Shown here: one piece after another, positions 45,023 through 54,000 of the stretch | Layout of the letters: every line of letters begins with the position of its first letter | Numbering within the stretch: position 1 is the stretch's first letter | DNA from: Alphaproteobacteria bacterium | Lineage (GTDB): Bacteria; Pseudomonadota; Alphaproteobacteria; WRAU01; Hepatincolaceae | Length of the DNA: 64,000 nt | Direction: 5' to 3' | NCBI GenBank assembly: GCA_009780035.1 | Contig: WRAU01000002.1 | Span: 124,001 to 188,000, forward strand | Position numbers and translations under genes: made by a program | Notes under the pieces: generated by a model | The model's database searches: none | Seen by the model: only the letters and a program-made list of their open reading frames with translations | Told to the model about the DNA's origin: nothing

Positions 45023-46012
45023 ATGAGAATATTTGCATTAATAATTTTAGTTGTTTCTTTAACCTCAGCATTACAAGCACAAGACGGCAGAGGTTTTTAT
45101 GTTGGAGGAACTATTGGATATATTTATAAAGGTGATATTAAAATTAGCAATATTAATTCAGCAAAAACTTTTCAGCAGAATGTATCACAGCATAATGAAT
45201 ACAAATTTACTACACCCGGATGCTCTAGTTGTTTTGTAGAAATAATTAACGACTATCAATCTGTTGATACTTACAACAGCGTTCTTAAAGGAATTAACTT
45301 TAAGCAGGAAAACACACCTGCTTTTGCCTTAACCGGAGGATTTGCTTTTAAGAATATTAGAATTGAAGGAGAAGTTAAAACTACTTTTTTAAAAACTAAA
45401 CCTAAAAGTTCCCTCTATGATATTTCTTTAAATTCTAACTATATAAATACTACACAATCTTTTTGCAACGCTCCTGGTTATCCTACTATATGCTCTCCTA
45501 ATAATGGCGTATGGGTTGAAACAACTATAAACGGAACACAAGATAACACCTTTAATAATATTTTAATAGATACATCCTCTGGGGCTGCTTTTTTCTCGCC
45601 TGAAGTTAATAAAGAACTATTTGATACAAAACCTGTAAATGCTAATAATTATTTAGGCTTTATGAATCTTTTGTATGAGCTGCCGCTTGCACAAAGTTTT
45701 ACCATATTTACAGGAGTTGGCTTAGGCTATGGTATGGCAGCAATCGGCGGAAATAACGCCTTTTCAGCCCAGCAAATTACCTACCCTGCTTATCAATATA
45801 AAATGGGAGCTTATTATTCTTTTAATAATAATATGGATATTACTCTTAACTATTCCAACATCAATATGATAGGAACATACAAAACGCTTAGCGATAATAA
45901 CTTTCAATCTGTTGATATTGGAATTAGATACAACATTTTTAAAAGAAGCCCTACCTTCTATGATGATTACAACTATAAAAAAATCTTCCTACTTCCTGCT
46001 ACTGTGAGATAA
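45023..46012 (+). CDS. outer-membrane beta-barrel protein, surface-antigen type, copy 2
   Basis: 329 residues: signal peptide (ending TSALQAQ), then GFYVGGTIGYIYKGDIK, a loop with a Cys pair (GCSSCF), AFALTGGFAFKNIRIEGEVK, a long loop with two Cys (FCNAPGYPTICSP), QSFTIFTGVGLGYGMAAIG, YQYKMGAYYSF and a last strand VDIGIRYNIF. Repeated strand motifs shared with the upstream gene (RIEGE/RVEGE, TGVG/SGVG, YQYK.G.YY) indicate tandem duplication with diverged loops, suggesting varying surface exposure. It is 8 bp downstream of copy 1. Confidence 0.75.
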   Translation: MRIFALIILVVSLTSALQAQDGRGFYVGGTIGYIYKGDIKISNINSAKTFQQNVSQHNEYKFTTPGCSSCFVEIINDYQSVDTYNSVLKGINFKQENTPAFALTGGFAFKNIRIEGEVKTTFLKTKPKSSLYDISLNSNYINTTQSFCNAPGYPTICSPNNGVWVETTINGTQDNTFNNILIDTSSGAAFFSPEVNKELFDTKPVNANNYLGFMNLLYELPLAQSFTIFTGVGLGYGMAAIGGNNAFSAQQITYPAYQYKMGAYYSFNNNMDITLNYSNINMIGTYKTLSDNNFQSVDIGIRYNIFKRSPTFYDDYNYKKIFLLPATVR

Positions 46013-46035
46013 TTTTCTACACCATATTTTAGAAG

Positions 46036-47031
46036 CTAATAATTATAACCTTTATGGCTTGTTTGCAGTAAGACATCATTATGAAAAAACTTTATATAAT
46101 CTTGTTCTGCAGCTTTTTCTACATAGCCGATTTTTGTAATGGGAATTGTAATATTATTAACGGTTAGCTGCTTTTTTAAATCAGCTAATTTACTTTCATT
46201 TATGGTAAATGCCAATTCATAATCATCGCCTCCGGTGATAGATTTTATAATTTTATCTCTATCGCTAATATTCTGCACAGCTGCCGACAGCGGAACATAA
46301 CCAGCATTAATAACCCCCAAAACTCCCGAATATTTGCATAATTTTTCCAGATCTGCCCAAAGCCCGTCAGAAATATCAGTTGCGGAATTGGCAGCAGTGA
46401 TAAGCATCTGCCCCAGTTCTAACCTTGCCTGCGGATAAAGGTATCTGTTTATAAGATAGCTTTTATCATCTATAGAAATGTGGAAATTATTTTGATTTTT
46501 AATATCATCACGGCGCATCTGCAAACCCCAATAACCGTCGCCAATATATCCTGATACACAAATAGCATCGCCAACCTGCGCCGTAGATTTCTTTAAAGGA
46601 GCTTGAAGTTTCGGGATTTCTGCAAAAATATTTGCAGTTAAAATTAGATTGCTGGCGCTGAATGTGGTATCGCCTGAGATTAAATAAAAATTATGCTGAT
46701 TTTGGATATTTTCTAAAGTATAACAGAATTCTTTTAGCCATTTTTCGTTTATAAAGCGATTTTTAGGGATAGAAATTGCTAAAGTCCAATATTTAGGACT
46801 AGCTCCCATAGCTGCAATATCTGATAAATTTACATGCAGTAATTTATGAGCAATTGAAGAAGGCGGATCTGCCGTAAAAAAATGCTCGCCTTCAATAATA
46901 CTGTCAACATTGATAACTATTTGATTGTTAGATGTAATTATGGCACAATCATCTCTTAAATTGAGAGATTCCTTTCCTGCCTTTGCCGCTAACGGCATAA
47001 AATATTTTTCTATAATATCAAATTCGTTCAT
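46036..47031 (-). CDS. thiL: thiamine-monophosphate kinase
   Basis: Makes thiamine diphosphate, the cofactor of the transketolase encoded at 11 kb. 331 residues: N-terminal EFDIIEKYF, NLRDDCAI, VINVDSIIEGEHFF (the Mg/ATP Asp), LHVNLSDIAAMGASPKYWTL, GDTTFSA, GDAICVSGYIGDGYWG, ATDISDGLWADLEKL and GGDDYELAFTI. It is convergent with the barrel pair. Its start is 11 bp after AAGAAATA, which is a poor ribosome site. No riboswitch was seen upstream. Confidence 0.94.
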   Translation of the reverse strand: MNEFDIIEKYFMPLAAKAGKESLNLRDDCAIITSNNQIVINVDSIIEGEHFFTADPPSSIAHKLLHVNLSDIAAMGASPKYWTLAISIPKNRFINEKWLKEFCYTLENIQNQHNFYLISGDTTFSASNLILTANIFAEIPKLQAPLKKSTAQVGDAICVSGYIGDGYWGLQMRRDDIKNQNNFHISIDDKSYLINRYLYPQARLELGQMLITAANSATDISDGLWADLEKLCKYSGVLGVINAGYVPLSAAVQNISDRDKIIKSITGGDDYELAFTINESKLADLKKQLTVNNITIPITKIGYVEKAAEQDYIKFFHNDVLLQTSHKGYNY

Positions 47032-47167
47032 TTTATTATTTCTTATGTTAATTTATAAATTATTTTGTTATTTGATATAGATTATTCTGCATAGAATAAT
47101 TATTTCCCTCTATAATTTTATTCCCTTTTATAGCAAAAATAAATACTGGATTCTTTATATAGGATAA

Positions 47168-47254
47168 TAAAAAAAGCTAGAATAATCTAGCTTTTTAATG
47201 TTATGATATATTATCTTGTTACGAGATTCTGAAACCTAATTTTTAATATGCTAC
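47168..47254 (-). ncRNA. tracrRNA of the type II-C system
   Basis: In the 373-bp gap between thiL and the array, the minus strand at about 47254..47231 matches 24 consecutive bases of the array's plus-strand repeat (starting TAGCATATTAAAAATT). An RNA made from it is therefore complementary to the crRNA repeat. The repeat's 5' part (GTTCGAGTT) pairs further after a two-base tracrRNA-side bulge, to CTCGTAAC. Downstream are a small hairpin (GATA-ATA-TATC) and a strong terminator ending in seven U. Promoter hexamers fit a start near 47252, so the RNA is about 85-90 nt. The rest of the gap (47040-47165 and 47290-47404) is AT-rich without recognised signals. Confidence 0.88.
47171..47196. terminator. 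tracrRNA terminator
   Basis: Perfect 11-bp stem AAAAAGCTAGA / TCTAGCTTTTT with a 4-base loop, followed by seven U on the minus strand. It marks the 3' end of the tracrRNA and could also end plus-strand transcripts. Confidence 0.85.
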
Positions 47255-47258
47255 TTAT

Positions 47259-47287
47259 ATAATAAATATTATTTTTTAGTTTGTCAA
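47259..47287 (-). promoter_or_regulatory. tracrRNA promoter
   Basis: Perfect -35 TTGACA (47287..47282), 17 bp, then TATTAT (47264..47259) on the minus strand. The predicted start falls at the beginning of the anti-repeat, so the tracrRNA has almost no 5' leader. Confidence 0.75.
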
Positions 47288-47404
47288 AATTTTAATATAT
47301 TTTATAAACAAATAAAATTAGAAGATTCTTTTATTAAAAACATGCATTTTTTATTTGCTAAAAACATTCCAACTTCAATAAAATTAACCCCTTCACTTGT
47401 TTAT

Positions 47405-49816
47405 ATTATAGCATATTAAAAATTAGGTTTCAACTCGAACCAGCTGCCTGTTTTAATTGTTCCTTGCGCTATTATAGCATATTAAAAATTAGGTTTCAAC
47501 TCGAACGGTTCAGTCCTGCTTTTGCCATATCGTTGAATTATAGCATATTAAAAATTAGGTTTCAACTCGAACTTCGTCCTCCTCTTAGTCCTATTACTTT
47601 ATATTATAGCATATTAAAAATTAGGTTTCAACTCGAACCCATATACTGCGCTGGGGAATACGACGATGATTATAGCATATTAAAAATTAGGTTTCAACTC
47701 GAACATTTGGAATATCGTTTAATCTAAATCCATTATTATAGCATATTAAAAATTAGGTTTCAACTCGAACATGGAATGTATCTCCCTCGTATTACTTTTA
47801 ATTATAGCATATTAAAAATTAGGTTTCAACTCGAACATCTCAAAGGCGGCTCTAAATCTTCATCATATTATAGCATATTAAAAATTAGGTTTCAACTCGA
47901 ACTGAGGATGATGTTCATAAAGATTTTGGACTATTATAGCATATTAAAAATTAGGTTTCAACTCGAACAGGCGGAACGAAAACTGTTATAGATTTTCAAT
48001 TATAGCATATTAAAAATTAGGTTTCAACTCGAACTATCCCTGGAAGCGGTAGAAGGTCCTTATCATTATAGCATATTAAAAATTAGGTTTCAACTCGAAC
48101 AAGAAATGAGGTCGCGGAAACTAATCAGGGATTATAGCATATTAAAAATTAGGTTTCAACTCGAACTATGTTTAATGTTTATGTATGTTTTTAATTATTA
48201 TAGCATATTAAAAATTAGGTTTCAACTCGAACGTTGCCTCCTTGAGCTCCACCTCCTTGTTGATTATAGCATATTAAAAATTAGGTTTCAACTCGAACTT
48301 GTTGTAAGTTAATGTGGCAAACATCGCTATTATAGCATATTAAAAATTAGGTTTCAACTCGAACCATACTCCGCCTGGTTTATCTTCTGCGCTGATTATA
48401 GCATATTAAAAATTAGGTTTCAACTCGAACGCAGCAATAGCCAATACTTTCTGGTGTAACATTATAGCATATTAAAAATTAGGTTTCAACTCGAACTGCT
48501 CCACATTTTATTTAGACCTTGCTGATATTATAGCATATTAAAAATTAGGTTTCAACTCGAACCCATGTTGTTTTATCCTTTTCAATTAATTCATTATAGC
48601 ATATTAAAAATTAGGTTTCAACTCGAACAGAGGAGCACAAACGACAAAAGCAACTTAAATTATAGCATATTAAAAATTAGGTTTCAACTCGAACCACTAA
48701 CGCTTATTTATCTATAGATGAAAAATTATAGCATATTAAAAATTAGGTTTCAACTCGAACCCAGATTACCTTGGTTGTTCTCGTCGTGGTATTATAGCAT
48801 ATTAAAAATTAGGTTTCAACTCGAACTTATGCGAAGGAGGTATATAAAGCCAATCAATTATAGCATATTAAAAATTAGGTTTCAACTCGAACAGTAGAGC
48901 TATTATGATTAAGGCTCTTAATATTATAGCATATTAAAAATTAGGTTTCAACTCGAACGATACATGATGATTTAAGGGCTGATATTCAATTATAGCATAT
49001 TAAAAATTAGGTTTCAACTCGAACAAACTCTCTTGACTTGCACTACTTAAAAAAATTATAGCATATTAAAAATTAGGTTTCAACTCGAACTGAATGAATG
49101 CTTATCTTCTAACATAGGAAAATTATAGCATATTAAAAATTAGGTTTCAACTCGAACTGCTGAGGCTAAAGAAAGAGCAAAGCACGAATTATAGCATATT
49201 AAAAATTAGGTTTCAACTCGAACTGGATTACCTGTAGCCATGTTTGGATTATTATTATAGCATATTAAAAATTAGGTTTCAACTCGAACTACTTAGTGGT
49301 TGCTTTTAATAGTGGCGATATTATAGCATATTAAAAATTAGGTTTCAACTCGAACGGTCTAGGCTATTAAATGGCTGATTTTCAATTATAGCATATTAAA
49401 AATTAGGTTTCAACTCGAACTTAACTCCCGGTGTAGAAACATAAAATTTAATTATAGCATATTAAAAATTAGGTTTCAACTCGAACGCCTCAACAGGTGG
49501 CTTAACCCATATATTTATTATAGCATATTAAAAATTAGGTTTCAACTCGAACAATGATCTTGTACCATCACCACCTGATGTAATTATAGCATATTAAAAA
49601 TTAGGTTTCAACTCGAACTAGTTTATCTTTACTACTAACAAGGTTATTATTATAGCATATTAAAAATTAGGTTTCAACTCGAACTTAAGAGATTTAGATA
49701 AAAAGAATATTTCTATTATAGCATATTAAAAATTAGGTTTCAACTCGAACAAAAGCTACTTCGGTAGAGTTTTCTTCCGGATTATAGCATATTAAAAATT
49801 AGGTTTCAACTCGAAC
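47405..49816 (-). CRISPR. type II-C CRISPR array, 37 repeats and 36 spacers
   Basis: Repeats are 36 bp and, read by eye, all identical; first 47405..47440, last 49781..49816. Spacers are 30 bp except one of 31 (49091..49121) and one of 29 (49356..49384). On the crRNA (minus) strand the repeat begins GTTCGAGTTGAAACC and ends ATATGCTATAAT. That end matches the form of Neisseria-type II-C repeats (GTTG...ACAAT). No repeat at either end is degenerate, so integration polarity cannot be read. The array begins 40 bp beyond cas2 and ends about 150 bp before the tracrRNA. All spacers are different; several read as protein-coding phage-like sequence. Confidence 0.99.
49781..49809 (-). promoter_or_regulatory. 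crRNA promoter inside the repeat (first of 37 copies)
   Basis: Within the repeat, minus strand: -35 TTGAAA (repeat bases 8-13; here 49809..49804), 17 bp, then TATAAT (repeat bases 31-36; here 49786..49781) with TGC just before it, an extended -10. It is present at the same place in every repeat because all are identical. The start would fall about base 7 of the following spacer, leaving a guide of about 24 nt. Confidence 0.7.
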
Positions 49817-49856
49817 CAAAACTTTTTAGATAAATATCTTTTTATAGTGAAAATTT

Positions 49857-50189
49857 TTAGAATAACATAAGTTGAGTCTCACTACCCTTAGTTTTTTTCT
49901 TTCGTCCTGTGAAACTTTTAATACTCTCATATTGTTTATCGGTAATACAAAATACATTAACATCACCATTTTCTGGCAAAGCATTTTGCACCACTTTTTC
50001 CATCCGCTGGGCGGTTTCTTTAGAAGCTGCCAACTTAATATACACAGAATATTGTAACTGTTTAAATCCCATATCTAACAGTGTATTACGAAATTCCCTA
50101 TACTTTTTTCGCTGCACTTTTTCTTCCGTTGGAAGATCAAACATTACAAACATCCACATAACCTGATACCCGCTTAATACTGTTTTCAT
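49857..50189 (-). CDS. cas2: CRISPR-associated protein Cas2
   Basis: 110-residue ferredoxin-fold partner of Cas1 in spacer acquisition. Core: MWMFVMFDLPTEEKVQRKKY (the conserved Asp in FDLP), FRNTLLDMGFKQLQYSVYIK, and ENGDVNVFCITDKQYESIKS. ATG 50189 overlaps the cas1 stop (ATGA). It ends 41 bp before the array. No cas4 or csn2 follows, which fixes the subtype as II-C. Confidence 0.96.
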   Translation of the reverse strand: MKTVLSGYQVMWMFVMFDLPTEEKVQRKKYREFRNTLLDMGFKQLQYSVYIKLAASKETAQRMEKVVQNALPENGDVNVFCITDKQYESIKSFTGRKKKTKGSETQLMLF

Positions 50190-51088
50190 AGTTTTAAATT
50201 AGCCAATTGAATATTTGGGCTTCCTTCTTTAAAGCAAGATACTAAATTTTGAGATATATAGTTAAAAACCCTAAAAATTGGTATATTTTGCTTTTTATAT
50301 ACCGTATCTAAAATTAAAATATCTGCTAATTCTTTTTTAATTTGCGGTGTTAAAATCCTATCTTCTTCATTTAGCACCATAGCTTTCACGGTATAATCCA
50401 CCAATGGACGATACGGCTCCATTAAATCATCAGCCAAGCAAAAATGATTGTAGGCATTTTTGTGAAATAACCCTAAAGATAAATTGAGCCCTGCCGCACA
50501 AAGCGACCGACAAACCGCACTCCGCAGCACCGTATAGCCATAATTCAGCATAACATTGGTAAGATCTGTAGATTGCTTGTCTCTTGTGAAATCTTTACCG
50601 AACATTTTATTAAAATAATATCTGGCAGCTTGGGCTTCAAGCCCTGTGCTATCGCCCGACTGAACATCATTTGCCATATTTTCTAAATACTTAGATTCAG
50701 TTTCATTAGTAGAATAATGCTGCAAAACATAGGCTTGGTTTTTAATTTTCTCTTGGATAATTTTTTGCCATAATCTTTTCTTTAAGGGCAGCGAGGCATT
50801 TATTTGGTTATCTAGCACTAATTTACTTTGATAATGACTGCTAAGCGGCAGCGAAATAGAAATCGGCAGATAATTACCACCGCAAATAATAAGCGGTATA
50901 TTGTGTTCTGCAAGCCGAACCATAATATTTTTAGATAAAGTGGAATCATTAGATGAAATAACCACCCCAGCGATTTCATCAAAGCTAACCCTGCCCATCT
51001 CAACGGAATTTTCTTCAATTAAAAGAAATCCCCGATAAAGACTAAGATAAGTGTTATCTTTATTAACCTCTATTATTTTTTGTATCAT
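50186..51088 (-). CDS. cas1: CRISPR-associated integrase Cas1
   Basis: 300-residue metal-dependent integrase that inserts new spacers with Cas2. Active-site residues are visible: Glu in STGLEAQAARYYF, His in GLFHKNAYNHFCLADDL and Asp/Glu in LMEPYRPLVDY. It begins 9 bp after cas9 (TAGGGC, ATG 51088) and overlaps cas2. Its stop is TGA, one of only two found among intact genes here. All residues needed for acquisition are intact, so the array can probably still grow. Confidence 0.97.
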   Translation of the reverse strand: MIQKIIEVNKDNTYLSLYRGFLLIEENSVEMGRVSFDEIAGVVISSNDSTLSKNIMVRLAEHNIPLIICGGNYLPISISLPLSSHYQSKLVLDNQINASLPLKKRLWQKIIQEKIKNQAYVLQHYSTNETESKYLENMANDVQSGDSTGLEAQAARYYFNKMFGKDFTRDKQSTDLTNVMLNYGYTVLRSAVCRSLCAAGLNLSLGLFHKNAYNHFCLADDLMEPYRPLVDYTVKAMVLNEEDRILTPQIKKELADILILDTVYKKQNIPIFRVFNYISQNLVSCFKEGSPNIQLANLKL

Positions 51089-51097
51089 TTTAATGCC

Positions 51098-54000
51098 CTA
51101 CTCACTGTTATTATTTTCCTCTGTTGATTCTTTGCTATTCTCTTGAGGATTATTATTTTCTTGAGATTTTTTATCTTTTTTAGCTTCTTTTTTCTTATCT
51201 TCCAGCCATGTTTTATACTCTTTAGGAAGGCTTTCCATTTGAATACCACGAATTTCACCATTTGGTAAAACAGCTACTTTTTTGAGATTGAAGAAGCTAT
51301 CATGTTCTTTAGGTTCTTTCCGTAAAACTGTGCTAATATTATAAGGTTGTTGTTTATTATCACTTAATAATAAAGGTCTTAAATCTAACCGACCACCTAA
51401 CCTTTGAAGTCCTTTAACAACAAACAAAAATTGAATATCTTTTTCACTATCAATTTTTCCATCTTCTTTTTTATAAGCAACTACGGTATCTTCTTTATGT
51501 AATCGCATTAAAAATTTTGGATTTTTATCTTTAGTTAATATTTCTTTAAAATTTTCACTATTTTTATAAGATTCAGCTCCCCTATTGCCCTTATGCTCAG
51601 CAAAATCTGCATATAAAATAAAATTACCTTGATAAGCAAAATTTTCTTGATTTGTTTTTCTATCAACCCCTTTGCTGATTTGATAAATATCCACACATTT
51701 ATAAGAATCAACAACATAGGCTTTATAAGGACTATCAGTTCCTTTAACATCTTTCGTGAATTGTGAATAAGTATCCTTACGCTTTTGCTTTTGATTTATC
51801 GGTTTAACGGTAGCATAGTATTTCAACGAAACCTTTTTAATGCCTCGATGTTCACCAAAAGTTTTTAATAAATTGCTTAATTCTTTGGCTTCCTTGCCCT
51901 TAGGCTCTTTAATCTCTTTTTTCAAGTTCCACATGTCAGTTTGAAAAACAGATAAACCATTTTCTGCCAAATATTTACGAATATCCATTCGCAAACTATC
52001 TTCTTCAGCATTATAAGGCTCTTCAGGGTTAGCTTTATAGTTTAAGCAAATTACACTAGATATATCTCCTAAAGATAACCCATCAATAGCTTTTCTTTCT
52101 TTTATTAAATATTGCCCCTCTTTATTTCTAATTACCTCTCCCTTGCTATCAAGCACAATACCATAAGCCGTATCTTTATAAAGTGCCGACTGTGTTTTAT
52201 GATTAACCTTAACACTTGGTATTATACTATTTAGAGATTCTTTCACTTTATTATAAAAATCTCCATATTTAATAAGGTCATTAGAAACACTATATTTTAA
52301 AATATCGCCCATTGCCGATTTTCGTTCTTTTAAATAAGCCTCACCAACAATTTTTTGCTCTTTAAACTTCTGCATTCTATTTTCTAATTCACCGCTAACC
52401 TTTTGCACAAGCCCTCTATTTATTAAAGCCACTGTGATAGCATCTAAACTATGGTGGCGATGATCGTCTCTATTCTTTTTATTTTCCTCATTTACATTTA
52501 ATATTTCATTCAAACCTAAATAATGACGGTAAGAACTGGTAATTTTTCCCTGCATACATACCACATTATGGTTATTTTCTACTAATGCTGATAAATACTG
52601 TTTTGCAACCTTAGTAATGTATCTTGTATCGTTCAGCTGATTGTTAGAAAAATTTTCCCGCAGTTTTTCGGCAATTTCATTGCCTGATGGCGTAAAACGA
52701 AGATATTTAGGATTCTTTTTACCATAAATTTTCTCGGCTCTTTTCACTAAATCATCATAATTATAATCCTTATGATTACTAAAAGCCTCATAAGGAGTTT
52801 TATTTTCTTTAATTTGATTACACTGACGGCAAACTAATACTAAGTTGGTAAAACTATCATCACCGGTTTGCGAAATTGGCAGAATATGGTCAACCTCAAC
52901 ATCTGTTGTATATCCTATGCTATCTCCACAATAAATACATTGTGCCTTTTCAACTTTTTGATTATCCTTAGGACTTTTTCTTAAATCATAACCTTGTTGT
53001 TCATACCATAATTTTAGTTTTCTATTTTCATCTCTACTAGCCTTATGACCTAATTCTTTATCTATGAATTCATTCCAATTTTTATTTATAAGATTTTTAT
53101 CATCTATTTCTTTTTTAGTTGCTGGCGAATTAATAATGTCCCGAGCCATTTCTAAATGAATATCGTCAAATTTAAAACCTTCGCCAAATTTTTTCTGCAT
53201 TTCCGCAATAATAGAATTAACCACAACCCTAATTTGATTCAACGCAATATGAACGGTGGGGTTATTAATTTTGCCGGTAGTTAGTTCTTTATGTGCTTGC
53301 GAACCATGTTTGGCGATGGCTTTTTTAGTTAAAGTTTGGTTGCCTCTTTTAATTTCTAAAGAAAGTTCAACATTACCATCAGATTTCAAAACAGGATCGC
53401 CATAAATTTCACCGGTTAAAGAATTCTTTAATACTTCCAAATCCCCATAGTATGGCAATTCATATTTTACAGTTGGCAACACTCCTTTTTCTTCTGCATG
53501 GCTATAGCTTGGATAAACCTGTTCTATTATTTTATCTATAGTGCCATTTGTATTTTCCCAAGCATCTATTAATTTTAACAAGGCTTTATTGCTATAGTTG
53601 GCATAGCCTTTTTCTTTAGTCAATTCGGTAAAAATTGTTTTAGGAGTTTTAGTTGTGCCTTTTTCTATAAATAAATTATCTAGTTCTCCTAGATTTTGCC
53701 ATTTTGTATAAAAATCTTCTTTTTTATTTTCATTAATATCTAAAAACTCTAAATCTAAAATATCTTTAACTAATTTATCCTGACTTTCTAAGGTAAGATT
53801 AGACCACTTATCACCCAAGCAAGAATTCATAACCGCAAAAGTATTATTGCTTTTCATTAAAACATTATCATCTTTGACTTTCCAGTTAGTTTTTAAGATT
53901 TTGTCTTTATATTCTTTACCTAAAGAATCTTGCAATTTCTTTAAAGTTAAATTTTCTTGATTAATAATGTTTAATAAATCTTCTTTTTGTTTTTGATTGA

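Noticed and set aside
47225-47262. Plus-strand reading of the anti-repeat region as a stray CRISPR repeat
   Set aside because: The -10 end is altered, there is no neighbouring spacer unit, and promoter plus terminator fit a minus-strand tracrRNA.
47464-48312. Plus-strand open frames of 68-87 codons repeating YSILKIRFQLE
   Set aside because: They are translations of the CRISPR repeat and spacers; repeat length (36 bp) is divisible by three so the frame stays open by chance.
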